Source: an uncultured Tenacibaculum sp. (lineage in GTDB: Bacteria > Bacteroidota > Bacteroidia > Flavobacteriales > Flavobacteriaceae). From it: a stretch of DNA of 36,688 nt. Location: the NCBI RefSeq assembly GCF_947495995.1, contig NZ_CANMAX010000016.1, positions 1-36,688 of the forward strand, written 5' to 3'. Position numbers and translations under genes: made by a program. Of the stretch, positions 15,554-23,915 are shown in pieces (the first letter of the stretch is position 1; the number at the start of each line of letters is the position of its first letter). The notes under the pieces were generated by a model. The model was not told where the DNA came from, ran no database searches, and worked only from the letters and a program-made list of their open reading frames with translations.

Positions 15554-17883
15554 TGAAAAAGAGATTTACTTTAAAAAAGAAATACATCTTAACAGTAGTA
15601 TTATTTTGTGTAAGCATAACTAAAGTAGCAGCAGATGCTCCAGAATATTTTTGTGGAGGTTGGTATTACGATCCAGATTCATATTACTACAACTTATTTA
15701 ACCAAGAAAACATCTCTCAAAAAGCATTTTATCCGTTTCTAAGAACCGAGTTAAATCCGTTTTATACCGATCAACCATTAAAAGATTCTAAAAATATTGA
15801 TGAGTGGTATGTATTTTTTGATAAAAAGTACAATAAAGAAGCACTAACAGAAACGATTTATGGAAAAGAAAACAAAGCAACGTTAATTAAAGGAAAAACA
15901 GCGAAAGAAATTTCAGCAAAAAGATACCTAGATTTTGCAAAATCGTGTGAAAAAGTTACTGTAAATAAAGAACGATATTATTGGGATTACGATGCTTTAA
16001 TTAAAAAAAGAAAACAAAATGCGCCGAGCTTTATCAGTAAAGGTTTAGCATTATATAGTAAAGAAAAAAATATTGAAATAAAGTTACGCTATGCGTATCA
16101 AATTATTCGTTTGTATCGATACAATTACGAGTTTTTATCAGCAATAGAATTTTTTAATAACGAAGTAAAACCAATCGCAAAAAAGAATGAAATCTACTAT
16201 TATATTTTAGATCAAATTGCTGGTTGTTATTATAAACTTAAGAATTATGAAAAAGCAGCGTACTTGTTTTTAAAAGTATTTGATAAAAGTATCGATAGAA
16301 AACGATCTTCTTTTACAAGTTATCTGTTTTGTACTTACCACAATGCAGAAGGAAAAACATTATTAAAAACAAAAGAAGAAAAAGCCAATCAGATTTTTAT
16401 TACAGCGATTCGAAATTTCTCTGATACAATGCAAGATCTTGAAAAAATAACAGCTTTAGGACTAGCAGAAGATAAACAAGAATTATTAGTAATTCGTATT
16501 ATCAATAACCTAGAACGTTCAATTTTAAATGTAGATTTTAGACAGTCAATTTTTCAGAAAAAAGATGAAGTAGGAGAGCAGTTAACCGATTTGCAAAACT
16601 TTGTAGAAAGAAAAGTAAGAAGTACATCGAAAAATAAAGAATTCTGGGAACTTACAGATGCTTATTTATCATTTTTAAATCAAGACTTTGAAATTGCTTC
16701 AGAAAAATTAGGATTAGTTCGTACTGAGAAGTTAACAGCACAAAAAGAAAGTTTATTAAAAATCTTTGAAGTATTTTCTTGGACTGAAATTACTGAAGAA
16801 AGAGAGATTTGGTTAGCAAAAATGTTTAAAGGTAATTCTAAAGGAATTACAATGTTAGGATCTTGTTCAGAAGATGGAAATGAAAAAAAACTGACTTGTA
16901 ATTTAAGAGGAATCATTTTAGAACAAGTGAGTCATTTATACCTTAAAGAAGGAAAAATAGCTCAAGCTTATTTATTACACAATTACATATCAGGTTTACG
17001 AAGTATAACTTCTCACAAATTAGTAGATAGTGTTACTGAATTTATACAAAAGGAAGATAAAAATACTTTTGAAAAGCTTTTATTACGTCAAGAAGGAAAA
17101 CAAATTTCTAAAGAATCATTACTAGCAATAGCAAATGATGCAAAGGGGTTGATGTATTTTAGAAGCGGAGATTTTAAAAAGGCACTGTCTTATTTTAATG
17201 CAAATTCTACCGAAGAAATTCCGAATACAGTTTTCAGTAATAATACGATAGAATGTTTTAATTGTCCGCCTTCAATGGTTATGGAAGATGAGGTATACAA
17301 AGCTAGTGCGTACACTTTCATTCAGAATAAGATGAATACATACGAATTACTTGAAAATTTACAAGAATTAGATCGTATGGCGAATGATGAAACTGTAAAA
17401 CAATGGAAACGTAAGTTGGCTAATTATTTATTAGGAAATTACTTTTTTAACGTTTCTAATACAGGTTATTACAGAACGGTGGTTTACCCAGGTAGAAGTT
17501 ATGAATACAATTATGATTTTGGTAGTGTTCGTCCTAATATTAATAATGTTTTAAATAATAAATCGACGTATAGTTTCCCAAATGGAGGATATGATAACAC
17601 GTATAACGGATTAGCAAAAAAAGCTATAGCTTACTACCAAAAAACGATAGAAATGTCTACAGATAACGAGTTAAATGCACGTTGTGCTTATATGATAGCT
17701 AAATGTGAATTAAACGAGTTTTACAATGTTGAAAAAGATAATCGTTATTCAGATCATGAAGGAAGTCAACAAAAGTTTAAAAGCTCAGGATTTGATGCTT
17801 TAAAGACAAAATATCGCTCTACAAGCTTCTATGAAAAAATACGAAGTAAGTGTAGTTATTTCCGTCACTATAACAACAATTAA
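15553..17883 (+). CDS. Large exported TPR-repeat protein
   Basis: This 776-residue protein has a signal peptide (YILTVVLFCVSITKVAA) and begins its mature part with an aromatic, Cys-containing segment (FCGGWYYDPDSYYYNLFNQE, then ISQKAFYPFL) that I recognise as a conserved opening in Bacteroidota proteins of this size. The rest is alpha-helical TPR-like repeats: EKNIEIKLRYAYQIIRLYRY, YYYILDQIAGCYYKLKNYEK, DAKGLMYFRSGDFKKALSYF, YNGLAKKAIAYYQKTIEMST. Such solenoids mediate protein assembly. Function is unknown. Its ATG overlaps the stop of the lipoprotein gene upstream by one base, so the two are made in fixed ratio. After its stop lies a 108-base gap with a motif also found before 11435. Confidence 0.7.
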   Translation: MKKRFTLKKKYILTVVLFCVSITKVAADAPEYFCGGWYYDPDSYYYNLFNQENISQKAFYPFLRTELNPFYTDQPLKDSKNIDEWYVFFDKKYNKEALTETIYGKENKATLIKGKTAKEISAKRYLDFAKSCEKVTVNKERYYWDYDALIKKRKQNAPSFISKGLALYSKEKNIEIKLRYAYQIIRLYRYNYEFLSAIEFFNNEVKPIAKKNEIYYYILDQIAGCYYKLKNYEKAAYLFLKVFDKSIDRKRSSFTSYLFCTYHNAEGKTLLKTKEEKANQIFITAIRNFSDTMQDLEKITALGLAEDKQELLVIRIINNLERSILNVDFRQSIFQKKDEVGEQLTDLQNFVERKVRSTSKNKEFWELTDAYLSFLNQDFEIASEKLGLVRTEKLTAQKESLLKIFEVFSWTEITEEREIWLAKMFKGNSKGITMLGSCSEDGNEKKLTCNLRGIILEQVSHLYLKEGKIAQAYLLHNYISGLRSITSHKLVDSVTEFIQKEDKNTFEKLLLRQEGKQISKESLLAIANDAKGLMYFRSGDFKKALSYFNANSTEEIPNTVFSNNTIECFNCPPSMVMEDEVYKASAYTFIQNKMNTYELLENLQELDRMANDETVKQWKRKLANYLLGNYFFNVSNTGYYRTVVYPGRSYEYNYDFGSVRPNINNVLNNKSTYSFPNGGYDNTYNGLAKKAIAYYQKTIEMSTDNELNARCAYMIAKCELNEFYNVEKDNRYSDHEGSQQKFKSSGFDALKTKYRSTSFYEKIRSKCSYFRHYNNN

Positions 17884-17894
17884 ACGTTTGTAAA

Positions 17895-17911
17895 TCGAAT
17901 ATAGTTTACAG
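17895..17911 (+). promoter_or_regulatory. Shared upstream motif, copy 2 (TCGAATAT-N2-TTTACAG)
   Basis: TCGAATAT and TTTACAG, separated by two bases, recur at 11358-11375 with a three-base spacer. Copy 1 lies 60 bases before ATG 11435 and copy 2 lies 81 bases before ATG 17992. This may be a transcription-factor site common to both units. Confidence 0.35.
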
Positions 17912-17991
17912 CTTTACGAATATAAAGTGTGTGTAGTAAATTGTATGGTTTTGGATTATTTTAGAAATCTAACAGAAAAATAAGTAGCTAG

Positions 17992-18711
17992 ATGAATTTT
18001 ATAAGAAAAATTTTAGGATTAGGTCCTAAAGAACTTGTAAACAAAATACCCCGAAAGCCTTCAAGTCAAATTAAAAGATTAGCATCTCCAGAAGAGAAAA
18101 TAAACGAACAAAATATTTTTCCAGTTCTGGTAACAAAAAGAACAAGAGAAGTTGAGCTAGCAGATCAAATTACTTCAGTATTTCACACTAGAGAAGGAGC
18201 ATTTAATGATGTATTGATTGCTTTAGCGTCATTTGATTATCAGAATCTGAACAAAGATCAAGAAGCAGACGTTTTTCAGATAATGCCGAAAGAAGAAGAT
18301 GCATTTTTACACTTTTTAGTAGAACATGCAGAAAAGAATATCGAAAAATTAGATTTTACTTTTCAAGATTGGAATCCGAGTGATGAAAAGTTTAATTTTA
18401 AAATACTTTCTGCACCGATTTCCTTTTTTACTTCAGAATTAATTATGAGTAAAAAACACATGTTGTTAGCTCATAAATTATTGAACAGTAAAGAACTGTT
18501 TGTGTCAATTCCTAGAAGAGGACTCATTTTTATTTGTGATAAAAACTTAAATGAAGAAGATTATATGACGTTTTTGAATATGCATGCCTATTTAGTTTTA
18601 AAGGAAGATGAGAAAACTGAATTGTTATGTGAAGATGTTTTCGTGTTAGAAAATGGAGAAATTACAAATGTTTTAGAAATGCATCAATTGTCAGAAATAC
18701 TTCAGAAATAA
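17992..18711 (+). CDS. Hypothetical cytosolic protein
   Basis: This 239-residue protein has a basic N-terminus (MNFIRKILGLGPKELVNKIP) with no clear signal peptide and no long membrane helix. The central and C-terminal parts hold ITSVFHTREGAFNDVLIALA, ISFFTSELIMSKKHMLLAHK, LFVSIPRRGLIFICDKN and FLNMHAYLVLKEDEKTELLC. The late SIPRRGLIFI strand recalls proteins of the DUF1444/YtpQ type, but the match is too loose to name. It is followed after 11 bases by a CHAP amidase gene, so the two form one operon. A role as cytosolic partner or immunity protein of the amidase is one option; I have no direct evidence. Confidence 0.62.
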   Translation: MNFIRKILGLGPKELVNKIPRKPSSQIKRLASPEEKINEQNIFPVLVTKRTREVELADQITSVFHTREGAFNDVLIALASFDYQNLNKDQEADVFQIMPKEEDAFLHFLVEHAEKNIEKLDFTFQDWNPSDEKFNFKILSAPISFFTSELIMSKKHMLLAHKLLNSKELFVSIPRRGLIFICDKNLNEEDYMTFLNMHAYLVLKEDEKTELLCEDVFVLENGEITNVLEMHQLSEILQK

Positions 18712-18722
18712 ATTAAAATGCT

Positions 18723-19301
18723 ATGAAAAAGTTAATGATCATTGCCGGAGTTTTTACGTTCGTTTTTTTGAGTTTTAAAGCGATAAAGAAGATTAATTTT
18801 AATAGAGATCATGTTGTTGGTGAAAAAATAGATAGTTTAAATCATGTTTATGTGTTTTATAATGGAGGAGTAGATAATGTTACCGAACGAAATACAAAAG
18901 ATGGTTATAATCTCGGGTTAAAATATCAATGTGTAGAGTTTGTAAAACGGTATTATTATGAACACTATAATCATAAAATGCCAGATACTTACGGACACGC
19001 AAAAAGCTTTTTTAATCCGAAAATTTCTGATGGAAACATTAATACACAAAGAAATCTTTTTCAGTTTAAAAATCCGAGTAAAGCAAAGCCTAAAATAGGC
19101 GATTTACTTGTGTTTAAAGGAAGTTTGTTAAATCGTTATGGTCATGTTGCTATTATTTCAAAAGTAAGCAGAAATCAAATTGAAATTATACAGCAAAATC
19201 CTGGTCCGTTTTCACCTTCAAGAGAACTAATAGGAATTACATTTGAAAATAACACTTGGAACATAAACAACAATAGAATTCTAGGTTGGTTACGAAAGTA
19301 A
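18723..19301 (+). CDS. CHAP-domain amidase (exported or membrane-anchored)
   Basis: This 192-residue protein has one N-terminal hydrophobic segment (LMIIAGVFTFVFLSF) followed by a CHAP domain. The catalytic Cys70 lies in LKYQCVEFVKRYYYEHYNHK, and His141 lies in SLLNRYGHVAIISKV after PKIGDLLVFKG. CHAP enzymes cut amide bonds in peptidoglycan stem peptides or glutathionylspermidine; the aromatic YQCVEFV helix start is typical of the latter and of several amidase effectors. It forms a unit with the 17992 gene and ends one base before the convergent gene at 19303. Likely a periplasmic peptidoglycan amidase; use as a competition effector would need a delivery signal I do not see. Confidence 0.8.
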   Translation: MKKLMIIAGVFTFVFLSFKAIKKINFNRDHVVGEKIDSLNHVYVFYNGGVDNVTERNTKDGYNLGLKYQCVEFVKRYYYEHYNHKMPDTYGHAKSFFNPKISDGNINTQRNLFQFKNPSKAKPKIGDLLVFKGSLLNRYGHVAIISKVSRNQIEIIQQNPGPFSPSRELIGITFENNTWNINNNRILGWLRK

Positions 19302-19302
19302 G

Positions 19303-20136
19303 TTATTGTTTTAATCTTTTAAAAGTGACATACTTTTCACTTGCTTCTTCTATTTTGGTGTAATAATTCATAGCATTACCATAGTTCTGAATTACAAATT
19401 CATTACTTTCAAAATTAATAGTTGTACCAATTTTGGTAGGTAGCGGTGGATCTTCTTTTTCTTCTTCACTTTCACCATCATCAATGGATCCACCAGCATA
19501 TTCACTCCATTCAAAACCCTTAAAAATAATAAGGTTGTTTTGCGTGATTTCAGCAGTATTACTAAATGTTCTTTTTGGAGATGTAAATGTATAATGCAGT
19601 TGATTTTCTTTGAAGAATAATTTAAAACTCAAGTTAGAGGTTTCGTTTTTCCAATATCCTACAACAGCTCTTTCTTTAACAGGATTTCTAAAAGTTTCAT
19701 TTGTGATTTTAATAGAATCTATAGTTTGTTTTATGTCAGAAAAATCATTCCAGGTTTTAACGATTACAGTTTTGTCAATCATTTCAGATTCAACTGTTAA
19801 AAAACCTTCGGCGTTATCATAAGCTACTTGCATATGATCTAAATAAAAACCATTTTTATTTACAAGACATAACCAAGTGCTGTTTTCTGTATCGTAAATA
19901 CGTTCAATAATTTTTAGAGAATCACTTTTATGACTTATATAATAATTAAAATCAGTGTTGTAACTTTCAATATTAAAAAGTCCATGTTTACGCCATAAAT
20001 CTTTAGGAAGTTTAGTTCTATTTAAAGGTGTATAATTTTTTATAGATTTTTCTGAAATACTAAAAATAAAACCTTTTTGATCTTGTTCTTTACAATTTAA
20101 AAGAAGGAAAACGAATAGAAGTATTGTAAGTCTCAT
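19303..20136 (-). CDS. Hypothetical lipoprotein
   Basis: This 277-residue lipoprotein (LLNC, Cys15) has a beta-rich mature part, with KHGLFNIESYNTDFNYYISH, IIERIYDTENSTWLCLVNKN and LSFKLFFKENQLHYTFTSPK, an acidic loop (SIDDGESEEEKEDPPLPTK) and a final strand (FVIQNYGNAMNYYTKIEE). No known family is recognised. Its start shares base 20136 with the end of the beta-helix gene upstream, so it is co-transcribed and probably co-translated with that gene. It is convergent with the CHAP gene, with only one base between the two stops. Confidence 0.65.
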   Translation of the reverse strand: MRLTILLFVFLLLNCKEQDQKGFIFSISEKSIKNYTPLNRTKLPKDLWRKHGLFNIESYNTDFNYYISHKSDSLKIIERIYDTENSTWLCLVNKNGFYLDHMQVAYDNAEGFLTVESEMIDKTVIVKTWNDFSDIKQTIDSIKITNETFRNPVKERAVVGYWKNETSNLSFKLFFKENQLHYTFTSPKRTFSNTAEITQNNLIIFKGFEWSEYAGGSIDDGESEEEKEDPPLPTKIGTTINFESNEFVIQNYGNAMNYYTKIEEASEKYVTFKRLKQ

Positions 20137-21419
20137 TATTGAATTTTTTTGATAGAGGATACTTTTCTTGATGAATTAAAGGTAAATTCCCATTTTAATT
20201 TTTTTGCTTCTTGATTGTCTTCTTTTTCTGAAATAGAAAAAGAAAATGTATTTGAATTTATCATCTGAAGTTGTACAAGAGAATAATTTAAATCGTATTG
20301 TAAATCGTAAAAGTGAGAGAAGAATTTATCTTTGTTTATACTTATGTTATTAACTTTTAAATCTTTCATCAGTAAACTTTTAAATTCATTAGCTGGTTTA
20401 TCAAATCTATTATAAATAGTTGGTCCATCATTTAAAATTGATACTATAAAATTGACAAAATATTCAGCATAAATTAAGTTAATATCTAAGAGTTCTTCTT
20501 TAAATTTCTGTTTAATTTCAGGTTCTTTAAAAGCATTGTCTACTTCAAAAAAACAATGATTAAACTTTGGAGAAAACTCAACAATATCAAAATTAAAACT
20601 TATCGTGTTTGAGTTATAATAACTTATATATTCTTCATGTTCTAAATAACTATAAAAATCTTCAATTGTATCATTAGAATTATACAATTTTTCACTGTCG
20701 TTACTATAAAATTCACATGAGTTAAAATGTAATTTGCTAAATTGAGTGTAAATAAGAGGATATTCTGTAAATACAGTATTGTTTTCGTAAAAGCTACATT
20801 CGTTAAAGCTAATGTTTTCAGAATGTATGGCAGATACAGCATGAAAAGCGTTACGAAATAAGTTAGATTGATTGAATTTTATATTTTCAGAATCAATCAG
20901 ATAAGCTCCAATAGCTCCACTACCATTTAGATTTGTATTTTGAATAGTTACATCTTTACAAGTTTCTAAAAGAAGCACATAACCAGTGCAAGTTTCGTGA
21001 ACATGATAAATTGAAAGATTATTTAAGTTTAAATTAGTACAATTTTTAAAAGATAAAATATCTTCAAACTCTTCAAAAGAGATAATATTAGTTTGTTTCT
21101 TACCACGTATAGTTAAATTTGAATATCCATCTAAAACAATTCCATTTTCCTCTATGTAATAAGACGGTTTTTGTGTTGCTTTTTTGTGGTTCAGTAGTGG
21201 AATTTTCTTTTTTACATTATCTAAGGTTAAGTTTAATGTATCTGTTTCAATAATAATTTCAGTATTACTTTGCAAAGCGTTAAAAAACTCTAGAATATCA
21301 TGTACTCTTTTTACGGTTTTCTGTTGTGTAAAACCATTAAAAAAAGTCAATAGAGTTACACCAATTAGAAATAAATTTTTCAAACTATTTTCGAATAAAT
21401 ACACCATTACTAAATTCAT
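20136..21419 (-). CDS. Secreted right-handed parallel beta-helix protein
   Basis: This 427-residue protein has a signal peptide (LFLIGVTLLTFFNGFTQQ) and a parallel beta-helix from about residue 95 to 220: LTIRGKKQTNIISFEEFE, LSFKNCTNLNLNNLSIYHV, LLLETCKDVTIQNTNLNG, YLIDSENIKFNQSNLFRN, VSAIHSENISFNECSFYEN. The 21-25 residue coils and the central conserved Asn/Cys positions are those of pectate-lyase-like and NosD/right-handed helix proteins, which bind or cut polysaccharides. No catalytic residues can be assigned. The C-terminal 200 residues are a distinct mixed domain. The start overlaps the previous gene's end by 35 bases; a second ATG at 21407 is equally possible. Confidence 0.72.
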   Translation of the reverse strand: MNLVMVYLFENSLKNLFLIGVTLLTFFNGFTQQKTVKRVHDILEFFNALQSNTEIIIETDTLNLTLDNVKKKIPLLNHKKATQKPSYYIEENGIVLDGYSNLTIRGKKQTNIISFEEFEDILSFKNCTNLNLNNLSIYHVHETCTGYVLLLETCKDVTIQNTNLNGSGAIGAYLIDSENIKFNQSNLFRNAFHAVSAIHSENISFNECSFYENNTVFTEYPLIYTQFSKLHFNSCEFYSNDSEKLYNSNDTIEDFYSYLEHEEYISYYNSNTISFNFDIVEFSPKFNHCFFEVDNAFKEPEIKQKFKEELLDINLIYAEYFVNFIVSILNDGPTIYNRFDKPANEFKSLLMKDLKVNNISINKDKFFSHFYDLQYDLNYSLVQLQMINSNTFSFSISEKEDNQEAKKLKWEFTFNSSRKVSSIKKIQ

Positions 21420-22140
21420 ATTTTATAAGATCAAACTCGCGAGTGTAAAACCCAGTATCGTCATCCATTTTAAATTGTTTAAAAGAAAACTCATTAGTTT
21501 TAGTATCGAAGTTTAAATCGATATTCTGACTACGATTACACTCTATAAAAAACATCTTTTGTTTCGGGTAGCAATTAAAACATTCTCTTATTTCAGCCTT
21601 GTTTTTTTCAAAAACACGAATTACAAAATGTTGCTTTCCACTTCCATAAGTTCCATAACCAAACAAAATGTAAAAATTATCTAGTTTTTCGAGTCTAAAA
21701 TATCCAACACTTTTATCGTTTTGAGTTTTATCTAAGGCGAGAACTTTCCAGTTTTTATCAGTTTTATATCGGATATAATTCAAATATTCATGATATGATC
21801 CATTATCTAAAACATCTGTAGAAAATACTGAAAAGTCTTTAGTTGAATTTATAACTATATTATTCATAAAAGCGTAAGCCAGAGTAACACCTTTAGAAAC
21901 ATTTCTAAGCTTGTTTTCAAGTAAATAATAATGCGTAGTATCGGTAGTTATAAAACCTTTAGAAAGATCGGAAGCGATAGTTTTATAAAGTAAGCTATTC
22001 AAAGAATCTTTAACTTTCCAGTTATTTCTACTTTCTAAACGTTTTAAATGTAGTTTGTTAAGTTGATCAAGTGTGTTTTTTTCTTGAGCTTTTACACTCA
22101 AAGAAAGTAAAATTAATATGGAAAAGAAAATAGTTTTCAT
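21385..22140 (-). CDS. Hypothetical secreted protein
   Basis: This 251-residue protein has a signal peptide (FFSILILLSLSVKA) and a mature part with a helical start (LDQLNKLHLKRLESRNNWKV) and a beta-rich end: YFRLEKLDNFYILFGYGTYG, FVIRVFEKNKAEIRECFNCY, MFFIECNRSQNIDLNFDTK. I do not recognise the family. It overlaps the beta-helix gene by 35 bases and follows the MORN gene after nine bases, so all three are one minus-strand operon. The Cys pair in RECFNCYPKQ is notable for an exported protein. Confidence 0.62.
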   Translation of the reverse strand: MKTIFFSILILLSLSVKAQEKNTLDQLNKLHLKRLESRNNWKVKDSLNSLLYKTIASDLSKGFITTDTTHYYLLENKLRNVSKGVTLAYAFMNNIVINSTKDFSVFSTDVLDNGSYHEYLNYIRYKTDKNWKVLALDKTQNDKSVGYFRLEKLDNFYILFGYGTYGSGKQHFVIRVFEKNKAEIRECFNCYPKQKMFFIECNRSQNIDLNFDTKTNEFSFKQFKMDDDTGFYTREFDLIKYEFSNGVFIRK

Positions 22141-22149
22141 ACCAGAGTT

Positions 22150-23271
22150 TTAATTATACGTTTTTTCTGAAATTTGTTTTCCTTTATTAAATTCGATCTC
22201 TTTAGTTAATTCTCCAGAAGCATCGTAATGTTTCCACATTCCATGTTTTTTTCCACTAACATAATTCCCTTGCATTTCTACTGTTTTAGATTTTAAATTA
22301 TAGAATTTACCAATTCCATTTAGTTTTCCGTTTTTATAAGTTAGAGCAGAAATTTGTCTTCCTTTTTTACCTTCAAAAGTTTTCCAAATCCCACTTTTAA
22401 AAGTATCAACATATTGACCTTCTTGTATTTTAACTCCATCTTCGTTGAATTTAGTATAAACACCATTTCTTTTTCCATATTTGAAATTAGTTTTACTTTC
22501 TAAAGTTCCGTTTTCAAAATACTTTTCTTCATAAGTAATATAATCATTATCGTAATTGATCTTGTATCTTAAAATACCTTCAGGAGTATAATGAGTTGTA
22601 ATTCCGTTTTTTCTCCTATTTTTTATTTGTAATTCTTGAGCAATTTTCCCGTTTAAATGATAACTCTTTTTAATGTAGTTAGTAGGAGAGGAGTGTACTT
22701 TTTCCCATTTTAGTTTTCCGTCTGTTAAACGTTCTTCCCAACGACCAGTTGGTTCATTATTCTTATAAAATTCAATGATTACAGATTTGGTGTTGTCTTG
22801 TACATTTTTAAGTTCTTTAACCCATTTTCCTTCTTTTTTGTCATTCTTGTATTGCTCTGTTCGATATACTTTTCCTTGCCTATTATAAGTTAGCCAGGTA
22901 CCGTTTTTTTGACCATTTTTATAATAAGTTTCTTCTTGTATTTTTCCATTTTGAAAATAAGAGATTTGTTTACCATCAATTTTTCCATTGATATAATTAG
23001 CTTCAGAAGATTTATTTCCAGCAAAATCATAACTAATATAAGTCCCATCAATTTTTCCGTTTTTAAAAGTAATATCAGCATAAGCTCCACTAGTTTCGGC
23101 AATTTTATAAGCACCATTTAAAGGCTTGTTATCTTCTTTAGAAATGTAAATAGTTTCTTTTCCAAAACGTTTAGTTTGTACTTCATTCCAAGAAGTATAA
23201 ACTTGTGCATTAAGAGTTGTAAAAAGAAATGAAGAAAATAGAAATAAGATTAAATATTTGGCTGAATTCAT
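22150..23271 (-). CDS. Exported MORN-repeat protein (YwqK family)
   Basis: This 373-residue protein has a signal peptide (LILFLFSSFLFTTLNA) and then many MORN-2 type repeats of about 20-23 residues: YISYDFAGNKSSEANYINGK, IDGKQISYFQNGKIQEETYY, KNGTWLTYNRQGKVYRTEQY, KNGVYTKFNEDGVKIQEGQY, KHGMWKHYDASGELTKEIEF. Databases call related proteins YwqK-type antitoxins, based on the B. subtilis YwqJ/YwqK toxin system, but exported multi-repeat forms in Bacteroidota are not shown to be antitoxins. Here no YwqJ-like toxin is nearby. It is first in the minus-strand unit that includes the secreted, beta-helix and lipoprotein genes. Confidence 0.8.
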   Translation of the reverse strand: MNSAKYLILFLFSSFLFTTLNAQVYTSWNEVQTKRFGKETIYISKEDNKPLNGAYKIAETSGAYADITFKNGKIDGTYISYDFAGNKSSEANYINGKIDGKQISYFQNGKIQEETYYKNGQKNGTWLTYNRQGKVYRTEQYKNDKKEGKWVKELKNVQDNTKSVIIEFYKNNEPTGRWEERLTDGKLKWEKVHSSPTNYIKKSYHLNGKIAQELQIKNRRKNGITTHYTPEGILRYKINYDNDYITYEEKYFENGTLESKTNFKYGKRNGVYTKFNEDGVKIQEGQYVDTFKSGIWKTFEGKKGRQISALTYKNGKLNGIGKFYNLKSKTVEMQGNYVSGKKHGMWKHYDASGELTKEIEFNKGKQISEKTYN

Positions 23272-23385
23272 ACTATGTTTTTTTAGTAAAAGTATTTGAA
23301 TACGCTACTTCTATAATTCGTTAATTTATATTCGTTTACATAGAATCTATATTTGAAAACTTAATATGGACTTCACTTTTTTAAA

Positions 23386-23418
23386 TAAAAAAACTAAGGA
23401 TGTTTTACCACCCTTAGT
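23386..23418 (-). terminator. Minus-strand terminator, distal
   Basis: On the minus strand ACTAAGG (23418-23412) pairs with CCTTAGT (23399-23393) around a 12-base loop and is followed by seven or more T residues. On the plus strand no T tract follows, so the direction is minus. Confidence 0.7.
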
Positions 23419-23432
23419 ATTGAACTAATGAG

Positions 23433-23465
23433 AAAAAACTAGCCAATTATTTAGGAATTGACTAG
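23433..23465 (-). terminator. Minus-strand terminator, proximal
   Basis: On the minus strand CTAGTCAATT (23465-23456) pairs with AATTGGCTAG (23448-23439, one T-G pair) around CCTAAAT and is followed directly by TTTTTTCTC. The plus strand has no T tract. Confidence 0.78.
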
Positions 23466-23516
23466 ATATTGTTTCGGATTTTAATCCTTTTTCTTCCTAT
23501 ATATTTATTGCTGAAA
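23433..23516 (-). ncRNA. Candidate minus-strand small RNA or attenuated leader (about 84 nt)
   Basis: A minus-strand TATCTTTG element at 23517-23524 could start a short transcript that ends at the 23433-23465 terminator, with a backup terminator at 23386-23418. The predicted body has a small GGATT...AATCC hairpin and no ORF. No -33 TTG is clear, so the start is uncertain. It may instead be the 5' leader of the MORN operon ending early. Confidence 0.4.
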
Positions 23517-23749
23517 CAAAGATAATTCTTCAATATGAGTTATTGTTTACAGAACTTAAATACGATGGGGTTTAATTAATATTTGATTGAATTTTAATAT
23601 TTGAAGCAATTCAGAATAAAAATCTTACTTAGTTTAGTACAAAATATATCTCTGTATTTGAACTTTATATCAGAAATTTGTAATCTTGTACACTAATTAA
23701 ATTTTATGTCTATTACATCTGTAATATCATATTCGGATATTGTAAAATA

Positions 23750-23772
23750 GATAGTCAGTTTTCTTGACTATC
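23750..23772 (+). promoter_or_regulatory. Palindrome GATAGTCA-N7-TGACTATC upstream of rsgA
   Basis: GATAGTCA (23750-23757) and TGACTATC (23765-23772) are perfect arms around seven bases, 144 bases before rsgA. The T-rich stretch begins only six bases later (ctattcttttttc). It may be an operator or a weak plus-strand terminator. Confidence 0.35.
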
Positions 23773-23915
23773 ACTATTCTTTTTTCTTCAGATAATCATC
23801 TGAAGCATTTTTACTTACACACATTTTTATAAACAAACATATCGGTCATAAATACTTTTGAATTTAAATTGATTTATAAATGCCGTAGTGTTTACAATAT
23901 TTAGAAATACAGAAT

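Larger units (their letters stand above)
23272..23915. other. 640-base intergenic gap with minus-strand terminators
   Basis: The gap separates the divergent MORN and RsgA genes. It contains two consecutive terminators that work on the minus strand (23386-23418 and 23433-23465), a minus-strand -7 element TATCTTTG at 23517-23524, and an 8-bp hairpin at 23750-23772. I see no supported ORF. Confidence 0.75.

Noticed and set aside
22150..23271. MORN/YwqK protein as a proven antitoxin
   Set aside because: No toxin partner lies nearby, the protein is exported, and the name is copied from a distant B. subtilis system.
23750..23772. Hairpin upstream of rsgA as a clear terminator
   Set aside because: The T tract starts only several bases after the stem and no plus-strand gene precedes it, so I list it only as a regulatory palindrome.
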